Origin: UBA7957 sp965224675
GTDB lineage: Bacteria; Pseudomonadota; Gammaproteobacteria; Granulosicoccales; Granulosicoccaceae
Reading direction: 5' to 3'
Length of the DNA: 64,000 nucleotides
NCBI GenBank assembly: GCA_965224675.1
Contig: CBDDAA010000002.1
Span: 1,116,001-1,180,000 of the forward strand
Shown here: positions 8,629 to 18,574 of the stretch, in pieces
Numbering within the stretch: the first letter of the stretch is position 1
How the letters are laid out: each line of letters opens with the position of its first letter
Made by a program: the position numbers and the translations under genes
Notes under the pieces: generated by a model
The model's input: the letters and a program-made list of their open reading frames with translations, nothing else
Told to the model about the DNA's origin: nothing
Database searches by the model: none

Positions 8629-9161
8629 ATCAATTTATAAATAAGCTTCCCAGACAACGCATTAGAGTCTTTAAAAAATAATACAGGATCAGTGATTAGT
8701 TTCGAATACAAACGACTTATGCGCGGTTTTTGTGCTCTTGACTGTTTAAATTCAGTCACTAATTTTTGATATAAAACACTGCAATCATCCATTAAATAAC
8801 CTTCTGGCCAATCACTGAAAGCACTTTTAAAGCTGCCTTCTGTATCAACAAGCCCGACCACCTCAGCCTTTGGCAGGTACCAAACCAACTGCGCCAATAC
8901 TCTCGGATTTAGTGATTCAGCCTGTATTATTGTATTATTCCCATCAGCTACTATCTCAACTCGCTGAATGCCAGTGTTAACAATATACATTCTGACAGAC
9001 TGCAAACCCATCAGGTATTGATTGTCAGACGACAGTAGTACGTTCTGCCAAGTCAGACCAAACTCGGCATGGGCCCACCAAACAAACATCGCCAGCAGGC
9101 GGTTATCATCGCGCCACTGCTCTTGGCTGACAATCAATGCAAACAGATCTTGATGCTTCAT
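8598..9161 (-). CDS. Hypothetical protein of the capsule operon
   Basis: The protein is 187 residues from the ATG at 9161, just after the stop of the upstream glycosyltransferase; a GTG at 9182 is the alternative. It has no recognised domain. The C-terminal part (SRLYSKLITDPVLFF and following) resembles the basic, aromatic tails found in several capsule enzymes, which I treat only as a hint. Tight overlap with kpsC and the glycosyltransferase says it belongs to the same transcript and probably the same pathway. Confidence 0.6.
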   Translation of the reverse strand: MKHQDLFALIVSQEQWRDDNRLLAMFVWWAHAEFGLTWQNVLLSSDNQYLMGLQSVRMYIVNTGIQRVEIVADGNNTIIQAESLNPRVLAQLVWYLPKAEVVGLVDTEGSFKSAFSDWPEGYLMDDCSVLYQKLVTEFKQSRAQKPRISRLYSKLITDPVLFFKDSNALSGKLIYKLMCMFQLERSL

Positions 9162-9165
9162 CACC

Positions 9166-10203
9166 TTATTTGAACCACGCACTTATCAGCCCCGAATGCT
9201 GCAATGCGTAATCGCTTGATTGCTGCAAGGCGGTTTTATTACAGGCAATTTGCGCGAAGGAGTAACGTTTTTCATCCTTCAACTGATTTAACCCTGAAAG
9301 CCACTGCCCATCAGAATCAGCAAATAGTAATCCATCATTTTCCATCCTTTCCAGATCTGCAGTACGTGATGCAAGCAATGGCACGTTAAAAATTCCGGCC
9401 TCGATAAACTTAATCGCAGACTTGCAATAGTTAAATGGTGAATTGATCAGTGGAGCGATTGATACCCACGCCTGCTTGATAATGGAAGGAAGGAGATAAA
9501 ATGGAACCGGCGTTCCTTTGTTCACCTGCGACTCAACTCCAATAAATCGATCAAGATCAATTGAGCCATACACCTCTAGGCTAATCAATGGATTTTGCTG
9601 TAAAAATTCTCGCAGTTCTTCGTTTATTTGGTAGAGGTCCTGATCATGGTTGGCAGTTCCGGCAAAGTAACAGATTTTTCTGTTCTCAATATGTACATTT
9701 TTCACCGCCAATTGACCGAATGAGCGCCACTCGGGACTCCAGCCATTAGCCAGAACATGGCACAAGGCCGAGGGGAACAGTTTTCTTATCTGTTGCTGTA
9801 GTGGTATCGTGGATACTATGAATTCATCAAATCCTTGGGCTGCTGCATAATACTGTCGTGCGGAATTTAACAAACTGGAAACACTGGCCCTACCACTTAA
9901 ATGGGCCGGATGTGTCTCAAGTGATTCAGTACAGAAAAGTAAATCATCATAATCTGCAACCATACGTGAGCCAGAAAATTTGCTGAAAACGCTGTTAAGT
10001 GCTTTTCCGTATCGGGGCCGATGACAGACGACAATCTGTGGCTGAACCGTTAAAGACTCCACTTCTGAGTGGTGTACAACAGATGTGCGAATCGCTTGCT
10101 TCGACAGACTACTCGCAGGATTAAAGCACCGATAAACAACGGATGCATCTAAATGCATATTCGCTGCATCTTGCCTTGAAAAAGTAACAAAGAGTATGTG
10201 CAT
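9166..10203 (-). CDS. GT-B type glycosyltransferase
   Basis: The protein is 345 residues from the ATG at 10203. It has a Rossmann-like start (MHILFVTFSRQDAA) and a central KICYFAGTANHDQDLYQ loop after a linker. The C-terminal segment SAIKFIEAGIFNVPLLAS matches the nucleotide-sugar-binding region of GT4-like enzymes (family motif EAMAxGxPV). It probably adds a sugar to the capsule or another surface glycan. It lies between rmlA and the hypothetical gene before kpsC, on the same strand. The donor is unknown, though rmlA next door suggests a dTDP-sugar. Confidence 0.7.
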   Translation of the reverse strand: MHILFVTFSRQDAANMHLDASVVYRCFNPASSLSKQAIRTSVVHHSEVESLTVQPQIVVCHRPRYGKALNSVFSKFSGSRMVADYDDLLFCTESLETHPAHLSGRASVSSLLNSARQYYAAAQGFDEFIVSTIPLQQQIRKLFPSALCHVLANGWSPEWRSFGQLAVKNVHIENRKICYFAGTANHDQDLYQINEELREFLQQNPLISLEVYGSIDLDRFIGVESQVNKGTPVPFYLLPSIIKQAWVSIAPLINSPFNYCKSAIKFIEAGIFNVPLLASRTADLERMENDGLLFADSDGQWLSGLNQLKDEKRYSFAQIACNKTALQQSSDYALQHSGLISAWFK

Positions 10204-10255
10204 AATCACGCATTACACATTCATGGCAATCACCCATCCGGCGATATAGCTTGTA

Positions 10256-11161
10256 CTAAATAACACGTTTTAATTTTTCAGTATGAAGACTACCTGCCTC
10301 TTCCAGTAATGAGTACAAATATTGTCCATATTGATTTTTTGATAGTGCGTCAGCGGTAAGTTTAAGCTCGGCATCACTTATCCACCCATTTCTCCATGCT
10401 ATTTCCTCTGGACAAGAAACCTTTAATCCCTGCCTTCGCTCGATTGTTTCAATATACAGCGATGCTTCAAGCAGTGATTCATGTGTTCCAGTATCCAACC
10501 AGGCATAGCCCCGACCCATTACCTGAACATTTAAATTCTGCTCTTCAAGATAAGCATTATTGATATCCGTAATTTCATATTCGCCACGTGCTGAAGGCTT
10601 AACCTGCTTCGCCTTATCAACAACCGTATTGTCGTAAAAATACAGTCCTGTGACCGCGTAATGTGATTTAGGACGGCTGGGTTTTTCTTCAATTGAAATT
10701 GCTTTTCCTTTTTTATCGAAATCAACTACGCCATAGCGTTCAGGGTCAGCAACCCTGTACGCAAATACCGAAGCCCCGTGTTTCTGACTGACTGCCGATC
10801 GTAAAAGACTGCTCATATTACTTCCGTAGAATATGTTATCACCAAGTACGAGGGCACAGGAATCCACACCTATAAACTCCTCTCCAAGCACAAATGCCTG
10901 TGCCAAGCCATCAGGACTTGGCTGGACTTTATAACTAATCTGTAAACCCCAACGATTTCCATCACCGAGCATATGCTCGAATCGAGGAAGATCCTCTGGC
11001 GTCGAAATGATCAAAATCTGTCTGATTCCAGCGAGCATCAAGGTACACAGAGGGTAATAAATCATGGGCTTATCAAAAACAGGTAACAGCTGTTTTGATA
11101 TGGCATGAGTAAGTGGATATAAACGTGTGCCGGAACCACCGGCAAGGATAATACCTTTCAT
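10256..11161 (-). CDS. rmlA: Glucose-1-phosphate thymidylyltransferase
   Basis: This 301-residue protein has the normal RmlA length. The nucleotide-binding start GIILAGGSGTRLYPLT is followed by SKQLLPVFDKPMIYYPL. The later EYEITDINNAYL and YAWLDTGTHESL blocks are typical of RmlA. It makes dTDP-glucose from dTTP and glucose-1-phosphate, the first step to dTDP-rhamnose and related sugars. No rmlB, rmlC or rmlD is in this window, so the rest of the pathway must be elsewhere or the sugar is different. It is the first gene of the minus-strand capsule run. Confidence 0.93.
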   Translation of the reverse strand: MKGIILAGGSGTRLYPLTHAISKQLLPVFDKPMIYYPLCTLMLAGIRQILIISTPEDLPRFEHMLGDGNRWGLQISYKVQPSPDGLAQAFVLGEEFIGVDSCALVLGDNIFYGSNMSSLLRSAVSQKHGASVFAYRVADPERYGVVDFDKKGKAISIEEKPSRPKSHYAVTGLYFYDNTVVDKAKQVKPSARGEYEITDINNAYLEEQNLNVQVMGRGYAWLDTGTHESLLEASLYIETIERRQGLKVSCPEEIAWRNGWISDAELKLTADALSKNQYGQYLYSLLEEAGSLHTEKLKRVI

Positions 11162-11333
11162 TATTTATTCGCCAATTCTTGGAAAGTCGGATTCAGGAAT
11201 GTTGTTCGAACAAATACAAGCGATATTTGTACCAGCCATCAATTGATGAGCTGTTATTACAATTTTTCCAAATATCAGTTTTGTAATCGATAGAAAAGCT
11301 CGTTAGTCAAGATCGTACCCGTGGGGCAATTTC

Positions 11334-11786
11334 TCACCATCGGTCGTGCTCATCCAGAAAATTGGCCAAGCCCTGCAAGCCAATTAAATATCCATAAGTT
11401 CCTAAACCAGCGATAACACCAACAGCAACTTTCGACACATAAGAAATATGTCGAAATCCTTCACGTTTATGAATATTGGAAATATGCACTTCGATCACCG
11501 GGATATCCACTGATTCGATAGCATCCATAATCGCAATCGATGTATGCGTATAGGCACCAGGGTTAAACACAATACCGGCAAACGGGCCCCTTGCCTCCTG
11601 GATTGAATCAACCAAGCGCCCCTCATGATTGGATTGCCGGAAATCAACTGCAAACCCGAGTGATTGGCCCTTTGCAATACAGGCGGCCTCGACATCACCT
11701 AAGGTTTCGCTGCCGTATACCTCCGGTTGACGCGTGCCCAAAAGATTCAGATTGGGCCCATTGAGAACCATAATATTTTTGGCCAT
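11334..11786 (-). CDS. aroQ: Type II 3-dehydroquinate dehydratase
   Basis: This 150-residue protein has the type II family length. It opens with MVLNGPNLNLLGTRQPEVYG, carrying the catalytic loop, then shows FNPGAYTHTS, the EVHISNIHKRE stretch and FRHISYVS. The enzyme dehydrates 3-dehydroquinate to 3-dehydroshikimate in the shikimate pathway. Unlike many gammaproteobacteria, accB/accC do not follow it here; downstream is rmlA. A clear GAGGAAG ribosome site precedes the ATG. Confidence 0.95.
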   Translation of the reverse strand: MAKNIMVLNGPNLNLLGTRQPEVYGSETLGDVEAACIAKGQSLGFAVDFRQSNHEGRLVDSIQEARGPFAGIVFNPGAYTHTSIAIMDAIESVDIPVIEVHISNIHKREGFRHISYVSKVAVGVIAGLGTYGYLIGLQGLANFLDEHDRW

Positions 11787-11859
11787 TCTACTTCCTCACT
11801 TTTCCAATTGAAAACCTGAATACGTGATTCAGGATAAAATTAAGTGCCTGTTTTATCCA

Positions 11860-14490
11860 CTATAAAATGGGATCAATAAAACACACTAAAGGTTTAGCTG
11901 TCAGAACCACTTTTTGCTCGCCTGCATCCGGTGTAACCACCATGCATCTAGTTCGTTCATCCGTTCCTACTATAAGCAACTCCCCCGATGACACAGTGAG
12001 CTGCAAGATTCCATCCTCCCCTACCTCAGACACGCCAGAGTGTTGATAAATCTGCGCCTCATTAATCTGATGTCCATCCGCATCAACCAGCGTAGTAATC
12101 AGTTGATACCTCGGCACTGTAAACGTATGGATATGTTCTACATTTCCAGGGTAAAGCGTAAATTTATACTCTTGACGATCAAATCCACTGTCAGCAAGCG
12201 ATGTGGGTGATAATTTAAGTGAATAATCTTTGAAGGGCTTTAAGCTGACAAAATGCCGACTCCCTACCAGCCCGGAACGGGCTTGTTTTCCATTAACAAA
12301 AATATCAAAAGCTCTGTCCTCTGATTGACCCGTAACATCAACAATCACACCTGCCCCGGTAAAACCCATGCCGCCCAGCGCAAAACCACTGGACCCCAAA
12401 CCAATCTGCACACCCAGCTCGCCCACTGAGCGGATTTGATCATCACTATCTCTTTTTTCAATATGCTCGGTTGATGCAGTAGCGTGGAAATGTCGGTTTA
12501 CAAACCCGGTTTTAACACCCAATACATCGGTTTCATCACTAGTAGAGGCGAACACACTGTTTTTCCAGAATGACTCTGCTGTGGCACTGGCAGATAAATG
12601 AGTCGCCTTCACTGAAGCATTGTATTTGGATTCACCTTCTTCATCATATCCCAGATTACCTGTCGATTGAGTCAGCCATCGCTGCCTTTTCAAATCGACT
12701 TTCAATTGGAAGAATATCGCTTCCTGAATATCATCTTTTTGATAGCGTGCTTCCAAATAACCCTTCATACCGATATTTTCGAACACAGGATGCCTAACGA
12801 AGGCGACAAACTGATTACTGCGTTTGCTACTACCGTTATTGCGTTGATATCGATAGTTTGACTTAAATCCGACTAATGTCTGTATGAATTTCTTTGATAT
12901 ATCCAACCCTGTTTGTGTAAAACGCGATGATAGTAACTTCTGCAATGCCGCACTTTCCTGTGGATCGAAATCTAACCCGCTACTATAACTATCTACATTA
13001 ATACTGGATTTGAGGCCCGCGTTGTTATATGACGTGGTAAAGCCAACGCCATAAGTATTACTTTCACCGACTAAAACGCGAGCTTTCCACATTACCCGTC
13101 TGTTTAATTGCACTAGCTGTGCCTGTAACAGTGAATCATCCCGAAGTTGCATAAACCCCAGATGCCAGGCGGTACGGCTGTTTAACCGACGCCCATAGTC
13201 AGCAGCAAAAACTGCATGCTCCTCCCTTTGCGGGTATTTTTCAGTCTTTGCCTGATCAACAGGCATTCCAAGCATTACCATATAGTTTCCCTGACCACTC
13301 GGCGGCAACAATATACTACGAGTAAACAAGCGCCTTTCAATGCGATCACCTTCGATCGGATCATTTATTCTTATCTCAAGCTCATAGGTTCCTTCTGGTA
13401 GCTTACTTGTATCAAGAGAGTGATTGCCTGCTGCATAACTTTTACCGGAGTACACGCGTTCACCAATTGCGAGTTGTACAATCGAACGCCTGGGAAGAAA
13501 TACTTCAAGGTGATTGCCGATCAGACTTCCCGCGTTGCGTCGTGATTTTAAAGAGCTGTTCCATCTTAAGCCCATCACGTCCAGATTCGCCAGATAACCC
13601 GCTGGCGCATAAATAAATGTACCTGCCTGTAGCTCGTGATCTGCAAAGTAATGGGTAAGAGACGCTGTTCGTATTCTTTGTTGTCCACTATCAGAGTTGT
13701 AGTTTCCATTGATAGACAGGTTGCCCTGACCATAGCTGAAAATACCTGTAGCAGTAGCATAATGTGATGCTTCCTGTTCAGCCAGTTTTGTCGCTACGAC
13801 ATCCCCTGAAACAATTACGGTTTTACGAGGTATTGCCGGAGGTAGATATTTGTTTCTAAAGCGCGCTTTGTAAGAGAGGAAATTATCTGCAACAAACAGA
13901 TCCACACGTTGTTGGATTTTATTAAATATCACACCTAATACATCAGGCTTCAACCAACCACAGCCTTCTTTCTCGCGCCACAAACTGCATGACTTAGTCG
14001 TATTTAATGGCAATTCCTGTGACAAGTGTTGCGCTATCTGATCGAGTTGACGAACGCCTGTTAACGCATCAAGGATTAATTCTGGAGAGTCAAATTTCAG
14101 TATCTGAGAGTCATAATGAACTCGACTGGTACTGATGAGACGACCAAAAAAGAAGATATCGACCACCGATGATTGCAATTGCACAAGCTCCTCTGTCTCG
14201 GATAAAGCCGTCTTCGGCATACTAATATCAGGAAGATTTGCAGCCTGATCAATCAATGCTTGTTGATCGCAATGCCTCGTAATTCCTTTAACATCAGTAC
14301 AGGTTTTCTCTGATAGCACCCAATCGCTGATTTCGACAATATTCAGGACCTGATTATTCTTCTTACTTATCTTGGGATCTGCAAAAAGATTAGCGTTATT
14401 AGCAAAAACACACAGGCACAAGAAAATGATGGCCCATTTCGGCCATCGCCGGGTAGCGAACCACTGTGTTCTCAGGGTTTGGGTCCGCAT
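11860..14490 (-). CDS. Orphan fimbrial usher, TcfC/CooC-like
   Basis: The protein is 876 residues from the ATG at 14490, chosen because it places a signal-peptide-like helix (AIIFLCLCVF, ending NNANLFAD) at the N-terminus. A TTG at 14577 would add 29. The body resembles outer-membrane ushers of the alternative chaperone-usher class (CS1/Tcf type), with many amphipathic beta strands. A plug-like region contains HELQAGTFIYAPAGYL, then VFLPRRSIVQLAIGERVYSG, and C-terminal beta-sandwich domains follow. Its partners should be a periplasmic chaperone and pilins, but none is adjacent. The neighbours are aroQ and a TRAP transporter, so it is an orphan. Confidence 0.65.
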   Translation of the reverse strand: MRTQTLRTQWFATRRWPKWAIIFLCLCVFANNANLFADPKISKKNNQVLNIVEISDWVLSEKTCTDVKGITRHCDQQALIDQAANLPDISMPKTALSETEELVQLQSSVVDIFFFGRLISTSRVHYDSQILKFDSPELILDALTGVRQLDQIAQHLSQELPLNTTKSCSLWREKEGCGWLKPDVLGVIFNKIQQRVDLFVADNFLSYKARFRNKYLPPAIPRKTVIVSGDVVATKLAEQEASHYATATGIFSYGQGNLSINGNYNSDSGQQRIRTASLTHYFADHELQAGTFIYAPAGYLANLDVMGLRWNSSLKSRRNAGSLIGNHLEVFLPRRSIVQLAIGERVYSGKSYAAGNHSLDTSKLPEGTYELEIRINDPIEGDRIERRLFTRSILLPPSGQGNYMVMLGMPVDQAKTEKYPQREEHAVFAADYGRRLNSRTAWHLGFMQLRDDSLLQAQLVQLNRRVMWKARVLVGESNTYGVGFTTSYNNAGLKSSINVDSYSSGLDFDPQESAALQKLLSSRFTQTGLDISKKFIQTLVGFKSNYRYQRNNGSSKRSNQFVAFVRHPVFENIGMKGYLEARYQKDDIQEAIFFQLKVDLKRQRWLTQSTGNLGYDEEGESKYNASVKATHLSASATAESFWKNSVFASTSDETDVLGVKTGFVNRHFHATASTEHIEKRDSDDQIRSVGELGVQIGLGSSGFALGGMGFTGAGVIVDVTGQSEDRAFDIFVNGKQARSGLVGSRHFVSLKPFKDYSLKLSPTSLADSGFDRQEYKFTLYPGNVEHIHTFTVPRYQLITTLVDADGHQINEAQIYQHSGVSEVGEDGILQLTVSSGELLIVGTDERTRCMVVTPDAGEQKVVLTAKPLVCFIDPIL

Positions 14491-14776
14491 ACAGAAAGAG
14501 AAAAGGTAACTTCGCTTAACATGCTTCTCTACAGGCAAGCAAAATTGTGTCCTGGGTTGAGGATTTTTCAAACTCAAAAACAGTATTTGTCGAAATCAGG
14601 AGTACTTGATTAAATATAGTCTAATTCCACAGTCACGAAGTACTAAGGAAACGGGCTACTTACCCACAATTGACACAAGAGTTGACGGAAGTGGATCAAA
14701 TATCGAATCAGAAGTGTTGCACAGTAGAGAAATGCTGGAGTAAAAATCGACAGTGATGTGTTGAAACGCAAAGCCA

Positions 14777-16543
14777 TTAAAAAAACAACAGTAGCATTCC
14801 TGTCAATAACAAAACTACTCTTAAATAGGGGTTTTTCGGGGCAATAACAGCAAATGACACACACGCCAGAGCTATGGCAATTTTCAAACCTGCAAGCAAC
14901 GCCAAACCGGGAAACTCCGACAGTTTTATTAGCATCGGGTTGGCTATCATGCCCAGAGGAATCAGATAAAGTCCAATTCCAAGCGCCATCGCAGACAAGG
15001 CAACTTTAATCCAGTTCTCTTCCACCATCCCCGCAGCAATAAAAACTGTTCCGCAAACGGGTGGTGTAATCGTTGACAATAAAGCAAACCAGAAAATAAA
15101 CAGATGCGCCTGTAAGGTCTCAAGCCCAAGCGATGTCAGTGCCGGACCCGCTACCGATACGCATATTACATAGGCCGCAGTGGTTGGTACTTCCATTCCA
15201 AGAATCAAACATGCCAACGCAGTTAGAAGAACTGCTGGCCATAATGAGCCGCCAGAGCCAGATAAGATCAATGAGGTGATTTTTATCCCCAATCCGGTGA
15301 TAGAAAGAACACCAATAATAATCGACGCACACAGGATAATAGAAGCAATCATGGCAATTTGATTACCGGCTGTAATACAACTTGCTTCCAGCCGCATCTG
15401 CATTTTCTTGAAATTAAACCTCAGAGTGGTATCTATTGCCAGCAATAAAATAGCCACCAGAATAGCAATACTGGCGGCATACTGTGGCGTGTAGCCAGCT
15501 ATAAACATACCCCATAACAAGACACTAAACGGAGCCAGAAAAAAGGCCGCTGTTATAAAAACTTCACGAGATCGAGGTCTTTGGTTTTCTGGCAGACCCA
15601 AGAGATCATAACGCAGTGAAAAACAATCAATCCCAACCCATACTGCAAAAAAATACAGCAATGCGGGCAATAAAGCGGCTGACATGATACTGGTATAAGG
15701 TATACCCGTCAGCTCGACCATCACAAAAGCGCCTGCCCCCATCAATGGGGGCATAATTTGACCACCCGAAGACGCCACTGCCTCTGTTGCGTCGGCCAGT
15801 GCGCGTGGATAACCCAAACGTATCATTGCAGGCATTGTAACCGCACCTGTCGAAGCAACATTAGCTGATGCGGAACCGGAAATCGAACCGAACAGGGCTG
15901 ATGAAATCACTGATACTTTAGCCGCACCACCGCGCATCCGGCCAGCAACAACTGCGGCAACGTTCATAAAACCCTGACCCGCCTCACCCGCATTTAACAC
16001 GGCGCCGAATATGACAAATATAGAGACTATACTTACCGAGATCCCTGTCAACTTTCCCCAGAGTCCACCTTCAGCTATCGTTAATGTACCCAGAAAACTG
16101 GCAATAGGTGTACCCGGGTGTCCAAACTCACCGGGTATATACTGCCCTAACAGCCCATACATCAGTGCTAAGAGTGCAACAATGGGAAGTGGCCAACCAA
16201 TACTTCGTCGGGCCATTTCCAAAACCAGACTCAATAGCAGTATTGCAAGCCCTGTTTGAAAATAATTATCCAGAAACCCATATTGATCACTGAGCTGATC
16301 GGCATTGAATGCAATCCAAATTGTAGCCGCCACCCCAATAACAGAAAGTAAAATACCCGTAAATTTCTCAAATTTGTTTTTTGCAATAAATACCATTGCC
16401 CAAGGCAAGGCAAGCGCCATGTGCAAGGGTCGGCTGAGTAAATTAGGTATTAAACCTGAGAAGATGAGGGATAGGTGATAAACAATCGATACTGCGCCCA
16501 GAAATACCCAAAAGTAACGTTGCATATCAGGGAGTATTCTCAA
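14777..16543 (-). CDS. TRAP transporter fused permease (4TM-12TM)
   Basis: This 588-residue protein is strongly hydrophobic, with about 16 helices. The N-terminal part corresponds to the small DctQ-like subunit and the rest to the large DctM-like subunit, as in fused permeases of TAXI systems. Signature stretches are FGSISGSASANVASTGAVTMPAM and ASSGGQIMPPLMGAGAFVM, plus the second half GMEVPTTAAYV. It would import an organic acid or similar solute using an ion gradient. Its receptor gene lies just upstream (16765-17736) on the same strand. Confidence 0.92.
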   Translation of the reverse strand: MRILPDMQRYFWVFLGAVSIVYHLSLIFSGLIPNLLSRPLHMALALPWAMVFIAKNKFEKFTGILLSVIGVAATIWIAFNADQLSDQYGFLDNYFQTGLAILLLSLVLEMARRSIGWPLPIVALLALMYGLLGQYIPGEFGHPGTPIASFLGTLTIAEGGLWGKLTGISVSIVSIFVIFGAVLNAGEAGQGFMNVAAVVAGRMRGGAAKVSVISSALFGSISGSASANVASTGAVTMPAMIRLGYPRALADATEAVASSGGQIMPPLMGAGAFVMVELTGIPYTSIMSAALLPALLYFFAVWVGIDCFSLRYDLLGLPENQRPRSREVFITAAFFLAPFSVLLWGMFIAGYTPQYAASIAILVAILLLAIDTTLRFNFKKMQMRLEASCITAGNQIAMIASIILCASIIIGVLSITGLGIKITSLILSGSGGSLWPAVLLTALACLILGMEVPTTAAYVICVSVAGPALTSLGLETLQAHLFIFWFALLSTITPPVCGTVFIAAGMVEENWIKVALSAMALGIGLYLIPLGMIANPMLIKLSEFPGLALLAGLKIAIALACVSFAVIAPKNPYLRVVLLLTGMLLLFF

Positions 16544-16764
16544 TCATTTTGATTGTCTAGTTATACCTGTAATAGTGCCACACCGAGTGGCTTGTCGTTA
16601 GATTGCTAAGACATTTCAAGTACTGTGCACGCACGACTCTACCCTGACTCAGTACACAGATACGAATGCCTCATCTGCACCCGCTCAAAGGGTAATGCTT
16701 TGGCTTGATCATATTAACGACACAAGCGTCTTTTATACAACCAAGCAAAGCATAATAAAAACCG

Positions 16765-17736
16765 CTACTTATGGGCGTCGGCCAACTCTGCCCCAACTTC
16801 TTGGTAATATTTAATGGCGCCTGGGTGAATCTTACCCTCAATATTTTGCAACATGTCAGTGCCTACTGCCTTCCACCAAGCTGAATTCCCACCCATTTTA
16901 GCTTTTTGATCCCAGTAGGTTTTTGTCAGGGTATAGGCGGTATCTTCATCCATATCGCTTGTGCTATAAGCGATGACTGGTAGTGATGTGGTGATGACAT
17001 CCTCATTCTGTCCCGCATAGGTCCCTGCGGGAATGACCAGGCGAGTACGTTTGCTAGCGCTGACTTGCTCATCACTGAGGGACAAAACCTTTACACCTAA
17101 ACCCGCAGCTGCTTCGATTACGTTGGGAGCAGGATAGGAACCAGCAGTTACAAATCCATCAATCTGCCCATTTTTAAGTGCCGGAACCGCATTGGACAAT
17201 TCCACTTCTGCCAATTTCACCTTACCTTCCAGTCCAAACAGCTTAAGGTATTTAGTCCCCTCTTTGGCGCCAAAAGAACCCTTACCCAATAACAGATTCT
17301 TCCCTTCCAAGTCAGAAAACTGTTTGATTCCACTCTTTTCAGAAACGACAAAATGCATGGTAAGAGACGGAATCGGAAACAGCGCCCGAATATTACCAAA
17401 TCTTGGGCTTCCCTTGTCTTTAAACATCGCCTTTTCCTGTTGAGCCAAACGGACCAAAGCAGGTGGTGTGGTAAATACATAGTTTCCTGGCCTAACCGCT
17501 GCCTCCATAACATTTTGTACCGATCCCTGACTCTCTTCAACGGTTACAATCATATTGCCATCCGTACCTGTCTTAACAGCCTCGGCTATTTGCACAGCCA
17601 TTTGATAATAAGAAGAGGTGGATTTGGCAGATTTGTAGGTAACACGGGTTTCTGCAAACACATTACAGGTTAACAGCAGTAGTATAGTGCCGAGCAGGCA
17701 AAATTTATTAATTTTTTTCAAAGACTTAGTCCTCAT
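16765..17736 (-). CDS. TAXI family TRAP solute receptor
   Basis: This 323-residue protein has a clear signal peptide (hydrophobic residues 11-25, cleavage near NVFA-ET). The mature part shows SSYYQMAVQIAEAV, SQGSVQNV, LLLGKGSFGAKEG and the NGQIDGFVTAGSYP motif of the TAXI receptor family. It binds the substrate in the periplasm and hands it to the fused permease downstream, 220 bases away. The family is associated with glutamate/2-oxoglutarate-like ligands in a few studied cases; the ligand here is unknown. Confidence 0.92.
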   Translation of the reverse strand: MRTKSLKKINKFCLLGTILLLLTCNVFAETRVTYKSAKSTSSYYQMAVQIAEAVKTGTDGNMIVTVEESQGSVQNVMEAAVRPGNYVFTTPPALVRLAQQEKAMFKDKGSPRFGNIRALFPIPSLTMHFVVSEKSGIKQFSDLEGKNLLLGKGSFGAKEGTKYLKLFGLEGKVKLAEVELSNAVPALKNGQIDGFVTAGSYPAPNVIEAAAGLGVKVLSLSDEQVSASKRTRLVIPAGTYAGQNEDVITTSLPVIAYSTSDMDEDTAYTLTKTYWDQKAKMGGNSAWWKAVGTDMLQNIEGKIHPGAIKYYQEVGAELADAHK

Positions 17737-17930
17737 AAAGACAGTAGAATTAGAGTTCTTCTTGCGGCTTTAACATACACAAACCGAGTTGATTCGTCTA
17801 TTGCACCTAAGCAATTATTGCGAAAACAACGCTATTTTACCGTATCTACGACTTAAATCTGAATCTGGAAATAAAACCCAATGCCGCCACACTTCAGCGA
17901 CAATCTGGAAATAGTACTCATCAAGAGTCT

Positions 17931-17963
17931 ACTAGTGTAATGTTTCAGACAAAGTACACTAGT
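17931..17963. repeat. Small CTAG palindrome at a gene end
   Basis: ACTAGTGTA (17931-17939) is inverted at TACACTAGT (17955-17963). The right CTAG supplies the TAG stop of the 68-residue gene at 17959-18165. The sequence CACTAGTACC just beyond resembles the left end of the snap-back element at 5509. Confidence 0.5.
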
Positions 17964-18165
17964 ACCGATTCAATCCACTAAAATCCGTGCCTGGTTGTAT
18001 TTGCCAAAGCGCTTCCAAGGCAAATTCCAGAATCATCGCATCAACACTTGCTTGCCCATGTTCACGAGCTACTTCTGCCAGAATCAAACGAGCAGCATTG
18101 CGATTATAACCGCCGCCGCAATCAACCTGAACTGCGATTAACTCACGGGCTTTGTCCAACGTCAT
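17959..18165 (-). CDS. Small conserved-looking protein downstream of soeC
   Basis: This 68-residue protein is soluble, with an Asn-Arg-Asn-Ala-Ala-Arg stretch and an Ala/Glu-rich helix (LILAEVAREHGQ). Its ATG overlaps the stop of the gene upstream (ATGA), a sign of translational coupling. The family is not recognised. The stop codon lies in a CTAG palindrome, so the C-terminus may be altered. Position suggests membership of the soe transcript. Confidence 0.5.
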   Translation of the reverse strand: MTLDKARELIAVQVDCGGGYNRNAARLILAEVAREHGQASVDAMILEFALEALWQIQPGTDFSGLNRY

Positions 18166-18524
18166 TCGCTTTTCTTTTCTGCAGGAAAGTTACCTTGACG
18201 CGAACTTTCATGATCTGCATGAATTTGTAACAAAGTGGTCATGCATTGATCAAGATCTGTATATTCTTCTATTCCTGTGCCATATTGCTCCGCCGGTGTA
18301 TAGAAAAACTGACATCGGAAATTAGACTCACCTGTTTTCATAACAACAAAACTGCAATCATCCATCGTCCAGAGAACGGATGGGCAATCCGTCAGGCTTC
18401 TATCATCGGGGTAGAGTCTGGCCTCAACATCCGCCAGATTTAACTCAGGCTCCTTATCGTTCCAACGCTTTGAGTTTGCTACGTATAACAAACAATTCAG
18501 TTTTAGTAAAATCTGCGATCGCAC
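18162..18524 (-). CDS. Hypothetical protein of the soe region
   Basis: This 120-residue soluble protein has no recognised domain, and the start is uncertain. It contains a compact beta-rich middle (SFVVMKTGESNFRCQFFY) and follows soeC by about 50 bases on the same strand. It overlaps the 68-residue gene by four bases, so both are probably co-transcribed with soeBC. No function can be given. Confidence 0.5.
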   Translation of the reverse strand: MRSQILLKLNCLLYVANSKRWNDKEPELNLADVEARLYPDDRSLTDCPSVLWTMDDCSFVVMKTGESNFRCQFFYTPAEQYGTGIEEYTDLDQCMTTLLQIHADHESSRQGNFPAEKKSE

Positions 18525-18574
18525 TCATCAGTATAGTGTCTCCAATATTTTCAGGCGAGATTGTAACCCAGTGC

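Noticed and set aside
14643..14864. 73-codon frame on the minus strand after the TRAP permease
   Set aside because: It overlaps the end of the permease gene in another frame and has no motif or ribosome site.
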